NCBI GenBank assembly: GCA_035762175.1 | Contig: DASTPP010000105.1 | Location: forward strand, 1 to 39,081 | DNA: 39,081 nucleotides | Direction of reading: 5' to 3' | DNA from: DASTPP01 sp035762175 | GTDB lineage: Bacteria; Myxococcota_A; Polyangia; Polyangiales; Polyangiaceae | Part shown: one piece after another, positions 8,380 through 17,046 of the stretch | Position numbering within the stretch: position 1 is the stretch's first letter | Layout of the letters: each line of letters starts with the position of its first letter | The notes under the pieces: generated by a model | The model's database searches: none | Told to the model about the DNA's origin: nothing | Seen by the model: only the letters and a program-made list of their open reading frames with translations | Position numbers and translations under genes: made by a program

Positions 8380-10629
8380 GTGAACGAAGGCGTCGACCGG
8401 GCGAGAGACGAGTTCTTCGCCGAGGCGCAAGAGATCCTCGAGACGCTCTCGCGCGATCTCTTGTCGCTCGACGACCGGCTGCGGGCGGGCGAGGGCGACC
8501 CCGAGCAGATCAACGACGTCTTCCGCGGGGTGCACACGCTGAAGGGGCTGGCGGGGCTCTTCGGCGCGCGGCGCATGAGCGTCCTGTCGCACGAGCTCGA
8601 AGACCTGCTCGACGAGCTGCGCCTGGGCAAGCGCCCGCTGACGCGCGACACGCTCGACCTGCTCTTCGAGGCGATCGAGGTCTACGGCAAGCTCTTGCAC
8701 CTCGAGAAGGCGGGCGACCGGGGCGCGGCGCCCGAGCTCGACGCGCTGCTCGCGCGGCTCGGGGCGGCGACGGGGTCGGCGGGGCCCTCGGCCGAGGGCT
8801 CGGCGTCGGGGGCGTACGACCTCGACCCGAACCTGCTCGCGGTGCTGACCGAGTACGAAGAGCACCGGCTGCGCACGAACCTGCAGAACGGCTCGACGCT
8901 CTACCGGCTGCACGCGCGGTTCCGGCTCGCGTCGATCGACCAAGACCTCGACGATCTGAAGGCGAAGGCGCGCGGGCTCGGCGAGATCATCACGTACCTG
9001 CCGACGGGCGAGGGGGGCGACGCCGAGTCGATCGACCTCGACGTGCTGCTGGCGTCGAAGGCGACGGCCGACCAGGTGCGCGAGGCGCTGGGCGCGGGGC
9101 TCATCATCGAGGCGATGGCGCGGCGGCCCTTGCCCGACCCGCCGGGGCGGGCGTCGGGCGGGGCGCTGCCGCCGCCCTCGCCGCCGCCGTCCGAGCCCCC
9201 GCCGCCGCCGCCGCCCCGGCTGAGCGACCTGCCGCCGCCGCCGGCGCGCCCGGGGCCGCTCTCGGTGCCGGCGCCGGCGCCGGCGCGGGCCGCGCCGGCC
9301 GAGGCGCTCGAGGCGCCGGGGCGGCCGGGCGAGGCGGCGCGGGCGGGCGAGGGGGGGGCGGCGGTGGCCCCGGCCGGGGGCGGGGGCGGGTCGCTGCGCT
9401 CGGTCAGCCAGACGGTGCGGGTCGACATCCGCAAGCTCGACCACCTGATGACCATCGTGGGCGAGCTCGCGATCGTGCGCTCGTCGCTCGCGCGCCTGAC
9501 CGAGCGGGTGCGCGCCAGCGGCGCGATGCGCGAGGTCGGCTTCGAGCTGCACCGGCTGCAGCGCTCGTTCGAGCGGCAGCTCGGCGCCATGCAGGACGGC
9601 ATCCTCGAGGTGCGCATGGTGCCGATCGGGCAGATCTTCAGCAAGCTCGAGCGCGTGGTGCGGCAGGCGGGGCGCGAGGCGGGCAAGCAGCTGAACCTGG
9701 TCATCACCGGCGGCGACACCGAGGTCGACAAGCTGATCGTCGAAGAGCTGAGCGACCCGCTCGTGCACATCGTGCGCAACAGCATCGACCACGGCATCGA
9801 GCCGCGCGACGACCGGCTGCGGGTGGGCAAGCCCGAGGCGGGCACGATCGCGATCAACGCCTTCCAGAAGGGCAGCCACGTGCTCATCGAGCTCGAAGAC
9901 GACGGCCGGGGCATGGACCCGAACCGCCTGCTGCGGGTCGCGGTCGAGCGGGGCTTTCTGCCCGAGCGCGAGGCGCTCGAGCTCGGCCCGAAAGAGATTC
10001 TGAACCTCATCTTCTTGCCCGGCTTCACGACCAAGAGCTCGCCCGACATGCTGGCGGGCCGGGGCGTCGGCATGGACATCGTGCGGACGAACATCGCCCG
10101 GCTCGGCGGCGTCATCGACGTGCACAGCGAGCTCGGCATCGGCACGAAGATGACCATCACGCTGCCGATCACGCTCGCCATCTTGAGCGTGCTCATCGTC
10201 GAGGTCGCGGGCCAGGCCTTCGCGCTGCCGCTCTCGCACGTGCAGGAGGCGCTCGTGTTCGACGAGCGCGGGGTGCGGGCGATCGACGGCCGCGAGACGA
10301 TGACGATGCGCGGGGCGACGTTGCCGCTCGTGCGGCTCGGCCGCCTCTTCGGGCTCGAGCGCGGGGGCGGCGAGGGGCGGGGGCGGGGCTTCGTCGTGGT
10401 GGTGAACTCGCACACCCGGCGCCTGGGCATCGTGGTCGACCGGCTCGAGGGCCAGCAGGACATCGTCATCAAGCCGCTCGGCGCCTCGCTGCGCCGGGTG
10501 CGGGGCTTCGCGGGCGCGGCGGACCTGGGCGACCAGCGGGTGGGCCTGGTGCTCGACGCGCCGGCCATCCTCGAGGAGGCGCTGGCCGGGGCCGATCTGG
10601 GCAAGGCGTCGCTCCTGGGGCGGGCTTAA
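8380..10629 (+). CDS. cheA: Chemotaxis-type histidine kinase CheA
   Basis: The 749-residue CheA starts at GTG 8380. In order there are an HPt (P1) domain with phospho-acceptor His52 in VHTLKGLAG, a second small domain at about 146-255 (YDLDPNLLAVLTEYEEHRLR onward) of a type found in myxobacterial CheA proteins, and a Pro/Gly/Ala-rich linker (about 250-340). Then come a P3 dimerisation domain from about 348 (VDIRKLDHLMTIVGELAIVR), the ATPase with N box NSIDHGIE near 467, G1 DDGRGMD near 506 and G2 GRGVGMDIV near 560, and a C-terminal CheW-like P5 domain. There is no fused receiver. It heads the operon, but a 318-base repeat-rich gap separates it from the first cheW. Confidence 0.96.
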   Translation: MNEGVDRARDEFFAEAQEILETLSRDLLSLDDRLRAGEGDPEQINDVFRGVHTLKGLAGLFGARRMSVLSHELEDLLDELRLGKRPLTRDTLDLLFEAIEVYGKLLHLEKAGDRGAAPELDALLARLGAATGSAGPSAEGSASGAYDLDPNLLAVLTEYEEHRLRTNLQNGSTLYRLHARFRLASIDQDLDDLKAKARGLGEIITYLPTGEGGDAESIDLDVLLASKATADQVREALGAGLIIEAMARRPLPDPPGRASGGALPPPSPPPSEPPPPPPPRLSDLPPPPARPGPLSVPAPAPARAAPAEALEAPGRPGEAARAGEGGAAVAPAGGGGGSLRSVSQTVRVDIRKLDHLMTIVGELAIVRSSLARLTERVRASGAMREVGFELHRLQRSFERQLGAMQDGILEVRMVPIGQIFSKLERVVRQAGREAGKQLNLVITGGDTEVDKLIVEELSDPLVHIVRNSIDHGIEPRDDRLRVGKPEAGTIAINAFQKGSHVLIELEDDGRGMDPNRLLRVAVERGFLPEREALELGPKEILNLIFLPGFTTKSSPDMLAGRGVGMDIVRTNIARLGGVIDVHSELGIGTKMTITLPITLAILSVLIVEVAGQAFALPLSHVQEALVFDERGVRAIDGRETMTMRGATLPLVRLGRLFGLERGGGEGRGRGFVVVVNSHTRRLGIVVDRLEGQQDIVIKPLGASLRRVRGFAGAADLGDQRVGLVLDAPAILEEALAGADLGKASLLGRA

Positions 10630-10631
10630 TT

Positions 10632-10947
10632 AAGATCCGGCCCCGGGGCGCGGCCGGCGGGCGGAGGGTAAGAACCGGCAAGATCCGGCCTCGGGGCGCG
10701 GCCAGCGGCCGGCGGGCACGGCTGGGGCCGGCGGCGGGCGCGGCGGGGGGCCCCGGCGGGCGCGGCGGGGGCCCCCGGCCGTGGGCGATGCGGCGAGGGG
10801 CGGCAGCGTGCGATGCAGCGGGGGCCCGGGGGTGGGCGCGGCGGTGGCCCCGGGGGCGGGCGATGTGGCGGGGGGCCCCGGGGGCGGGCGTGGCGGGGGC
10901 CCCGGCGGCGGGCGACGCGGCGGCCCGCCTATGGTAGAACGGACCTC
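10632..10947. repeat. Repeat-rich gap between cheA and cheW, including about 8 copies of a 24-28 bp unit
   Basis: I see no independent gene here. Two nearly identical 24-base copies (AAGATCCGGCC then a GGGGCGCGGCC core, 23 of 24 matching) start at 10632 and 10680. From about 10731 to 10924 there are about eight imperfect tandem copies of a unit resembling GGCGGGCGCGGCGGGGGCCCC, with 24- to 28-base periods and occasional GATG or GTG variants. An open frame through the array would give a Gly/Arg/Pro repeat fused in front of the first CheW, but this is more likely a minisatellite in the leader of that gene. Confidence 0.7.
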
Positions 10948-11436
10948 GTGGCGGACCTCGTGCGGGCGAACGAACCTGCCCTTCGGCGCGCGAGCGCGGG
11001 CGGCGGGGCGCTCACCGAGTATTTGTCGTTCCGGCTGGGCGACGAGCTGTTCGCGCTGCCGCTGCGCAACGTCCAAGAGCTGTACCCGTACAAGCCGCTG
11101 ACGTACGTGCCGCGCGCGCCCGAGGACGTCATCGGCATCTTGTTCGTGCGCGGCCTGCTCGTGACGGTCATCGATCTGCGGCGCCGGCTGCGGCTGACGC
11201 CCGCCGACGAGCGCGCGCGCGGGCGCATCTTGCTGGTGCCGGGGCCGGAGGGCGAGACGTTCGGGCTCTTGGTCGACGAGGTCGAGCAGGTCTACCGCCT
11301 CGCCGAGTCGGAGGTCGAGGCGGCGGCGAACGTGCTCGGGGGCAACACGGCCGAGTACGTGGCGGGCATCGGGCGGCGCGACGACCAGGTGATCGTGCTG
11401 CTCGCCCTCGGGCCCCTGCTGGCGGCGGGCCGATGA
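10948..11436 (+). CDS. cheW: CheW-family scaffold protein 1
   Basis: A single CheW domain of 162 residues. CheW couples CheA to chemoreceptor arrays. The fold is recognisable from YLSFRLGDELFALPLRNVQELYPY, IGILFVRGLLVTVIDLRRRL and FGLLVDEVEQVYRL. I chose GTG 10948 because it lies just downstream of the tandem repeat and begins an ordinary CheW N-terminus; GTG 10960 is also possible. The frame is open further upstream through the repeat, where it would encode low-complexity Gly/Arg sequence. The stop overlaps the next ATG by 4 bases (ATGA). Confidence 0.9.
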   Translation: MADLVRANEPALRRASAGGGALTEYLSFRLGDELFALPLRNVQELYPYKPLTYVPRAPEDVIGILFVRGLLVTVIDLRRRLRLTPADERARGRILLVPGPEGETFGLLVDEVEQVYRLAESEVEAAANVLGGNTAEYVAGIGRRDDQVIVLLALGPLLAAGR

Positions 11437-11948
11437 CCGAGTCGCGCGCGCGCTCCGGGCCGCAAAAGACCCTGGTGGGCTTCGAGCTGGGCGACGTACA
11501 TTACGCCGTCGACATTGCGCGCGTGATGCAGATCGTCAAACCCCTGCCGATGACGGTGCTGCCCCGCATGCCCGAGGGGCTCGTCGGGGTTTGTGAGTAC
11601 CGGGGCATCGTGACGGCGGTGGTCGACCTGCGGACCCACTTCGGGCTCGAGCCGAAGCCGGTGACGCGCCAGACGAAGTGGCTGGTGCTCGACGTGAGCG
11701 GCCGGCCGCTGGCGCTGGTGGTCGACGGGGTGACCGACGTGTTCGGCGCGCCGGGCGAGCCCTTGCGGGCGCCGCCCTCGTTCGGGGTCGAGCGGCAGGG
11801 CATCTTGGGGGTGGCGTCGCACGGCGCGCGCATGACCTTCGTGCTCGACACGGGGCGCTTCCAGGCGCTGGCGCAGATGCCGCAGTCGATGTCGGTGCCG
11901 CGGCTGAGCGGCGCCTCGCCGCCGGTGGGGGCCGGCTCGAGGTCGTGA
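11433..11948 (+). CDS. cheW: CheW-family scaffold protein 2
   Basis: A second CheW protein of 171 residues, starting at ATG 11433 in an ATGA overlap with the first. The CheW core covers about residues 13-150 (VGFELGDVHYAVDIARVMQIVKP, GLVGVCEYRGIVTAVVDLR, LALVVDGVTDVF). It is clearly diverged from the preceding CheW rather than a recent duplicate. Two CheWs in one operon suggest either different receptor sets or a mixed array. The stop overlaps the GTG of cheR by 4 bases. Confidence 0.93.
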   Translation: MTESRARSGPQKTLVGFELGDVHYAVDIARVMQIVKPLPMTVLPRMPEGLVGVCEYRGIVTAVVDLRTHFGLEPKPVTRQTKWLVLDVSGRPLALVVDGVTDVFGAPGEPLRAPPSFGVERQGILGVASHGARMTFVLDTGRFQALAQMPQSMSVPRLSGASPPVGAGSRS

Positions 11949-12835
11949 GCCCCCGGCGCGCCGCCCCCGCCTCGTCGGTGCAGGCGCCCGACGCGGCCGA
12001 GATGCGCCAGCTCGCCGAGGTCTTCCGGCAGGAGGCCGGGCTCGTCTTCGCCGACGACTCGGGCTTCGTGCTCGAGCGGCGGCTGCGCGAGCGGGTGGCG
12101 GCGCTGGGGCTGCCCTCGTTCGCGCACTACGTCGACTACCTGCGCTACGACCCGGGCGGGGCGCGCGAGCTCGAAGAGGCGCTCGAGCTCGTCACGACGC
12201 ACGAGACGTACTTCTTCCGCGAGGAGTACCAGCTGCGGGCCTTCCGCGACGAGGTGGTGCCGCGGCTGCGGCAGCTCGCCGGCGCGCGCCGGCGCCTCTC
12301 GGTCTGGAGCGCGGGCTGCGCGACGGGCGAGGAGGCCTACACGGTGGCGATGCTGCTCGCGCACGGGGCGCTGCCGCCGGGCTGGCAGGCGCGCGTCCTC
12401 GGCAGCGACCTGTCGCGCCGCTGCGTCGCCGCGGCGCGCCGGGCGGTCTACGGGCCGGCGGCCTTCCGCTGCGTGCCCTTCGAATTCCGCCAGCAGTACT
12501 TCGCCGAGACCGCCGAGGGCACGGCCGTTTCGCCCCCGATCCGGGCGATGTGCTCGTTCGTCCAGCTGAACTTGCTCGACCGCGACCGGCTCGCGGTGGT
12601 AGGTCGGGTCGACGCCATCTTCTGCCGCAATGTGCTCATCTACCTCGACCAGGAGGCACGGCGCCGGGTGCTCGACAACGTCTACGAGTGTCTCTTGCCG
12701 GGCGGCTTTCTGATGCTCGGCCACTCCGAATCGCTCCTGCACGTGCCGAGCGGCTTCGAGCCGGTGCGCCTGCGCGACGACCTCGTCTACCGAAAGCCCG
12801 AGGGCGCCCAGGCGCGCCGGGGGGGGGCGCCATGA
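11945..12835 (+). CDS. cheR: Chemoreceptor glutamate methyltransferase CheR
   Basis: CheR transfers methyl groups from SAM to receptor glutamates. The product has 296 residues starting at GTG 11945, which overlaps the cheW2 stop (GTGA). The N-terminal helical CheR domain includes FVLERRLRERV and LVTTHETYFFRE. The SAM-binding motif WSAGCATGEEAYTVAM is at about 121-136, and the late motif FCRNVLIYLD is also present. It lacks a TPR extension. It is coupled to cheB through an ATGA overlap, which supports an adaptation module acting on receptors encoded elsewhere. Confidence 0.95.
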   Translation: MSPRRAAPASSVQAPDAAEMRQLAEVFRQEAGLVFADDSGFVLERRLRERVAALGLPSFAHYVDYLRYDPGGARELEEALELVTTHETYFFREEYQLRAFRDEVVPRLRQLAGARRRLSVWSAGCATGEEAYTVAMLLAHGALPPGWQARVLGSDLSRRCVAAARRAVYGPAAFRCVPFEFRQQYFAETAEGTAVSPPIRAMCSFVQLNLLDRDRLAVVGRVDAIFCRNVLIYLDQEARRRVLDNVYECLLPGGFLMLGHSESLLHVPSGFEPVRLRDDLVYRKPEGAQARRGGAP

Positions 12836-13926
12836 GCGAGACCGGCGAGCCCAAGCGCATCCGCGTGCTCATCGTCGACGACTCGGCCTACAACCGCAAG
12901 CACATCGCCGACATCTTGAGCTCGAGCGGCGAGATCGAGGTGGTGGGCAAGGCGGGCGACGGCGAAGAGGCCCTGCGCCTCGCGACCCAGCTCAAGCCCG
13001 ACGTCATCACGCTCGACCTCGAGATGCCGCGCATGGACGGCTTCACCTTCCTGCGCATCATCATGGCGCGCCAGCCGACGCACGTCATCGTGGTCTCGAG
13101 CTACAAGCAGACCGAGAACACGCTCAAGGCGATCGAGCTCGGCGCGCTCGACTTCGTGAAGAAGCCGAAGAGCCAGCTGTCGCCGGACGTGACCGAGATC
13201 CGCGCCGAGCTCTTGCAGAAGGTGCTGATGGCCCCGAAGGCGCGCGTGCGGCGGGCGCCGCCCCCGCGCGCCGCGCTGCCCTCGCTGCCCCAGGCGCCGC
13301 AGGCGCCCGCGCTGACCCAGGTGCACCCGCGCGTGGTCGTCGGCATCGCCTCGAGCACGGGGGGCCCGACGGCGCTGCTCGACATCTTCGGGCGGCTGCC
13401 GCGGCTGCCGGCGGCGCTGCTCATCGCGCAGCACATGCCCGACAAGTTCACGCGCACCTTCGCCGAGCGGCTCGACCGCAAGTGCCGCGAGAACCGCGAC
13501 GAGAGCAAGGTGGCCTTCCGCGTGTCCGAGGCGCAGGACAACGACCCGGTGCTCGCCGGCACGGCGTTCGTCTGCCCCGGCCGCCAGTGCATGGAGCTGA
13601 TGGCCCTGCCGAACAACGAGTACCGCCTGCGCACGGGCTCGCCGAGCGGCTCGGACCGCTACGTGCCGAGCGCCGACCGCCTCCTGCGCAGCGTGGCGGC
13701 GGTGGCGGGGGCGCGCTCGGTGGCCGTCGTGCTGACGGGCATGGGCGACGACGGCGTCGAGGGGGCGCGGGCGGTGCGCGACGCGGGCGGGGTGGTGCTG
13801 GTCGAGAGCCCCGAGAGCGCCGTGGTCTTCGGCATGCCGGGGGCGGTCGTGCGCGCGGGGCTCGCGCACCACGTGCTCTCGCTGCCGGCGATCGTCGACT
13901 TCTTGAGCTCGCACGTGCCGCTCTGA
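12832..13926 (+). CDS. cheB: Chemotaxis response regulator methylesterase CheB
   Basis: CheB removes methyl groups from receptors and can deamidate glutamines. The 364-residue product has a receiver domain with phospho-acceptor Asp62 in LDLEMPRMDG and a proline-rich linker (about 141-165). The methylesterase domain has catalytic residues Ser175 (GIASSTGGP), His201 (AQHMPDKF) and Asp307 (LTGMGDDGVEG), all intact. ATG 12832 overlaps the cheR stop. It is the last gene of the operon; no mcp, cheY, cheC or cheD follows. Confidence 0.96.
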   Translation: MSETGEPKRIRVLIVDDSAYNRKHIADILSSSGEIEVVGKAGDGEEALRLATQLKPDVITLDLEMPRMDGFTFLRIIMARQPTHVIVVSSYKQTENTLKAIELGALDFVKKPKSQLSPDVTEIRAELLQKVLMAPKARVRRAPPPRAALPSLPQAPQAPALTQVHPRVVVGIASSTGGPTALLDIFGRLPRLPAALLIAQHMPDKFTRTFAERLDRKCRENRDESKVAFRVSEAQDNDPVLAGTAFVCPGRQCMELMALPNNEYRLRTGSPSGSDRYVPSADRLLRSVAAVAGARSVAVVLTGMGDDGVEGARAVRDAGGVVLVESPESAVVFGMPGAVVRAGLAHHVLSLPAIVDFLSSHVPL

Positions 13927-14141
13927 CGCGGGCCGGCGGGCGGGGGCCGCGGGGGCGGGCCGGGGCCGCCAAAGGCCGCGCCGGCCGGGCTTCGACGCGC
14001 TGCGTGGTCGGCCCCGGCGTTGAAGGGCGCGGAAAGGTCCGTTAGAAGGGGCTACCAGAAGGCGGCTCGAGCCCGCCGAAGACTGGCGCCGCCGCAGGCA
14101 CGCGGCCGCGCGGCGCCCCCCCCCGCACGGAGCCACGGACC

Positions 14142-15449
14142 ATGAGCAGTGACGCGACGGCCGCACCGGTCGAGACCCCGCCCACCGACAGGCACGCCTA
14201 CTCGTTCTTTCAGACCATTCAGAGCTACCTCGACCAGGCGGCGGACGCCATCAAGCTCGAGCCCTACGTCCGCACCATTCTGTCGCAGCCGAAGAACGAG
14301 ATCATCGTCAACTTCCCCGTCAAGATGGACGACGGCACCGTGCGGCTCTTCAAGGGCTACCGCGTGCAGCACTCGAACATCACGGGGCCCTTCAAGGGGG
14401 GCATTCGCTACCACGAGGGCGTCACGCTCGACGACTGCAAGGCCCTCGCGGCCATGATGACCTGGAAGTGCTCGCTCATGCGGCTGCCCTACGGCGGCGG
14501 CAAGGGCGGCGTGAAGTTCAACCCGCGCAACGTCTCGCGCGACGAGCTGCAGCGCATCACGCGCCGGTTCTTCCACTCGCTCGGCAACAACATCGGGCCC
14601 GACTTCGACATCCCCGCGCCGGACGTCGGCACCAACGGCCAGATCATGGCGTGGGCGATGGACACCTTCGCCAACACCGTCGGGCACGTGAACAAGCAGG
14701 CCGTCAAGGGCGTGGTCACGGGCAAGCCCGTCGCCTCGGGCGGCACGCTCGGGCGCGACAAGGCCACGGGCCAGGGCGTCGTGCACTGCGTGACCGAGTG
14801 GGCGCGCGACCGCAACTTCGACCTCGAGGGCGCCACCATGACGGTGCAGGGCTTCGGCAACGTCGGCTCGCACCTCGCCGTCATCCTGTCGCGCCTGGGC
14901 GTCTCGACGGTGGCCGTCGGCGACCACAGCGGCTACCTGTTCAACCCCGAGGGCTTCAACGCCCACAAGCTGCAAGACTGGGTCGCCGACCACGGCAGCA
15001 TCGCCGGCTACCCGGCGGGCAAGAGCATCTCGCGCGACGAGTTCTTCTCGGTCAAGGCCGACATCTTCGCGCCCGCCGCGCTCGAGAACCAGGTCGGCGT
15101 GCGCGAGGCGAAGATGCTCGACGTCAAGCTCGTGGCCGAGGGCGCCAACGGCCCGCTGACGCCCGAGGGCGAGCGCGTGCTCGAGTCGCGCGGCATCGAC
15201 ATCCTGCCCGACGTGCTCGCCAACTCGGGCGGCGTCACCGTCAGCTACTACGAGTGGGTGCAGAACAAGCGCAGCGAGTCGTGGTCGCTCGAAGAGGTCG
15301 ACGCCAAGCTCGAGCGCGGCATGAAGCGCGCCTACGCCGACGTGACCGGCATGGCCCGCGCCCGCAAGCTGCCGATGCGCGTCGCCGCCTACGCCGTGGC
15401 GCTCGAGCGCATCCAGTCGATTTACCGCGAGCGCGACATCTTCCCCTGA
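14142..15449 (+). CDS. gdhA: Glu/Leu/Phe/Val dehydrogenase, probable glutamate dehydrogenase
   Basis: The product probably interconverts glutamate and 2-oxoglutarate plus ammonia with NAD(H). The 435-residue size matches hexameric small-type GDH. Catalytic Lys121 lies in the PROSITE-like block LPYGGGKGGVKF. An Asp follows in DIPAPDVGTN, and the dinucleotide fold shows GFGNVG at 237-242. The acidic Asp261 at the end of the second strand favours NAD over NADP. The sequence TGPFKGGIRYHEGV is typical of GDH. ATG 14142 is preceded by a GGAG about 13 bases upstream. It is monocistronic and convergent with the next gene. Specificity for glutamate over leucine is inferred. Confidence 0.92.
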   Translation: MSSDATAAPVETPPTDRHAYSFFQTIQSYLDQAADAIKLEPYVRTILSQPKNEIIVNFPVKMDDGTVRLFKGYRVQHSNITGPFKGGIRYHEGVTLDDCKALAAMMTWKCSLMRLPYGGGKGGVKFNPRNVSRDELQRITRRFFHSLGNNIGPDFDIPAPDVGTNGQIMAWAMDTFANTVGHVNKQAVKGVVTGKPVASGGTLGRDKATGQGVVHCVTEWARDRNFDLEGATMTVQGFGNVGSHLAVILSRLGVSTVAVGDHSGYLFNPEGFNAHKLQDWVADHGSIAGYPAGKSISRDEFFSVKADIFAPAALENQVGVREAKMLDVKLVAEGANGPLTPEGERVLESRGIDILPDVLANSGGVTVSYYEWVQNKRSESWSLEEVDAKLERGMKRAYADVTGMARARKLPMRVAAYAVALERIQSIYRERDIFP

Positions 15450-15486
15450 GGCCGCCGCGCGCCGGCCGCCCCCGGGCGGGCCTCGC

Positions 15487-16335
15487 TCAGGGGCCGGCGC
15501 CCCCGGCGGCCGGGCGGGGGGCCCGAAGGCGCAGCGCCGCCGCCACGACGGCGGGCAAGACCGCCGCGACGAGCAGGCCGCTCTCGCCGAGCCAGGGCCA
15601 AAGGCGGGGCTTGACCGCCGGGTTGAAGCAGGCCTGCGTCAGCGCGTTCCAGGCGGCGTGCGCCAGCACCGCCGGCCAGACGCTGCCCGTCGTCAGCCGC
15701 AGGTGCCCGACGAAGACGCCGTAGGCGGTCGCCACCGGCACGAACACCAGCGCCGCGGCGGCGGGCGCGCCGGCGCCGGGGCCGTAGGCCCCCGCCACGA
15801 TCAACGGCACGTGCCACAGCGCCCAGACGAGGCCCGAGGCGAGCAGCGGCCTCGGCACGCCCGCTTCGACCATGCGCGGCAACAGGTAGCCCCGCCAGCC
15901 GACCTCTTCGCCCGCCGCGAGCGGCACGAAGAAGGCCGTCACGACCGTGAGCGACAGGAGCGCCGTCCACGCGAAGTGCAGGCGCGGGTCGCCGAGCGAC
16001 GGGAACGGCGCCGGCAGGCGCGCCGGCGCGAAGTCGACGAGCCCGGCCGCCCACGCGCCGCCGTACGCGACGGAGCACGCGGCGAGCGGCACCCCGAGGG
16101 CGGCCGCCGCCGCGCGGCCGAAGCCCCGGCCGAGCCGGAACGAGACGTCGGCGAAGCCCTCGCGGCGGGCGAGTCGGGCCGCGGCGGACGCGACCGCGGG
16201 CACGAAGATGAGGGCCGTGTGCTGCCGCCGCGCCACCCACAGCCAGTAGCCGAGCGCGCTGAGCGGCAGGAGGATGGCGAAATAGAGCGCCAGGCCCCTG
16301 GCCGCCTCGCGCTCGTCGCGTCGTGATCTCGGCAT
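15487..16335 (-). CDS. CPBP-family intramembrane glutamic endopeptidase
   Basis: A CAAX protease/bacteriocin-processing (Abi/CPBP) family membrane protein of 282 residues. The family motifs are all present: EEVGWRGYL with Glu143/Glu144 and Arg148, WALWHVPL with His175, and HAAWNA with His226. Several hydrophobic segments are visible (about 15-35, 40-55, 78-100, 125-142, 165-180, 195-210 and 255-275). ATG 16335 is preferred; an in-frame GTG at 16350 adds five residues. The substrate is unknown. No bacteriocin-like gene is adjacent. Confidence 0.9.
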   Translation of the reverse strand: MPRSRRDEREAARGLALYFAILLPLSALGYWLWVARRQHTALIFVPAVASAAARLARREGFADVSFRLGRGFGRAAAAALGVPLAACSVAYGGAWAAGLVDFAPARLPAPFPSLGDPRLHFAWTALLSLTVVTAFFVPLAAGEEVGWRGYLLPRMVEAGVPRPLLASGLVWALWHVPLIVAGAYGPGAGAPAAAALVFVPVATAYGVFVGHLRLTTGSVWPAVLAHAAWNALTQACFNPAVKPRLWPWLGESGLLVAAVLPAVVAAALRLRAPRPAAGGAGP

Positions 16336-16531
16336 GGCTCGGCGGGGCACGCCGCCGGCCCTCGCCGGGCCATTGTAAGGGCCCCGCCCGCCGCGCCGTC
16401 GACCTTCTCGCGGCCGTCCGGCGGGCGGCCCCGCCCGCGCCCGCCGTCGCCGCGCCGCCGCCAGGCTCCGCCGCGGGCCTCGTCACGGGGCCCGCCCGTG
16501 CCCCGTCGCGGGCCGTGCTAGGGGGCCGCCC

Positions 16532-16792
16532 ATGCTCCGTTCTCGCGCCCTGCCGGCGTTGCTCGCCGGGCTCTTCGCGTGCGACCCGGCCGCCGCCCCG
16601 GCGCCCGCGTCGCCCCCCGCCCCGGCGCCCGCGTCGTCCCCCGCCCCGGCGCCGGCCGCAGGCGCGGGACGCCGAACGCGCCGCGCGTTTCGGACGTCAG
16701 CGACGTTTGCCCAGGAGCCGCCCAGCCGCCCAGTTCACCCTGGGCGGCGCGCCTCGGGTCGCGTTCCTGGTCGCAACAAGCCCGGTCGGTAG
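16532..16792 (+). pseudogene. Lipoprotein N-terminus, probably truncated
   Basis: The first 45 residues are a convincing lipoprotein start: MLRSRALPALLAGLFACDP, with LFAC as lipobox, then an Ala/Pro/Ser linker typical of myxobacterial lipoproteins. After about 16675 the frame turns into Arg/Pro-rich sequence without domain character and stops at 16792. The DNA there becomes repetitive, with hairpins and 43-base repeats. I read this as the 5' end of a broken lipoprotein gene. The orphan 3' end at 18212-18511 could be its other half, although a short functional lipoprotein cannot be excluded. Confidence 0.4.
16725..16748 (+). terminator. Strong 9-bp hairpin
   Basis: GCCGCCCAG (16725-16733) pairs perfectly with CTGGGCGGC (16740-16748) around a 6-base loop, TTCACC. 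It lies at the end of the truncated lipoprotein frame. No T run follows. Confidence 0.35.
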
Positions 16793-16799
16793 AACGGCC

Positions 16800-16928
16800 G
16801 GGCCACCCCGGCGGGGTCGTTCGGTCGCGCCATAGAGCGCTTGGGCCACCCCTCAGGGGTCACGGTGCCGCTCTCGAGAGCGGTTGGGCCACCCCTCAGG
16901 GGTCCTTTTTTGCCTCTTTTTTGAGTGT
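16800..16928. repeat. Three 43-bp imperfect direct repeats ending in a terminator-like unit
   Basis: Units begin with GGGCCACCCC at 16800, 16843 and 16886, exactly 43 bases apart. Units 2 and 3 share GGGCCACCCCTCAGGGGTC, which contains the palindrome ACCCCT-C-AGGGGT. Each unit is preceded by a similar TAGAACGGCC / AGAGCGCTT / AGAGCGGTT stretch. In the third unit the palindrome is followed by CCTTTTTTG and a second T6 run, making it a plausible intrinsic terminator for rightward transcription. The region lies between the lipoprotein remnant and the pseudokinase gene. Confidence 0.7.
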
Positions 16929-17046
16929 GCCAGCCTTCGAAGGGCCTCGCGAGCGGTCGAGCTGCCTGTTGGCACAACCCCGGCCGACCCTCGAGGAGCG
17001 TCCCAGGTGGGTGCGCTCAAGCCATGGTGGGGTAGAGTCGTGCGCC

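Noticed and set aside
8215..10413. A 732-codon minus-strand open frame opposite cheA
   Set aside because: It is a low-complexity His/Arg/Asp/Val shadow of the cheA codons. CheA on the plus strand has all its family motifs.
10731..10924. Possible CRISPR array
   Set aside because: Units are contiguous imperfect copies with no unique spacers, and no cas genes are present. The same holds for the arrays at 16800, 18115 and 18570.
10813..10947. N-terminal Gly/Arg-rich extension of CheW1
   Set aside because: It is encoded entirely by the tandem repeat and adds nothing to the CheW fold. GTG 10948 is a better start, although the extension is kept as a possibility in the findings.
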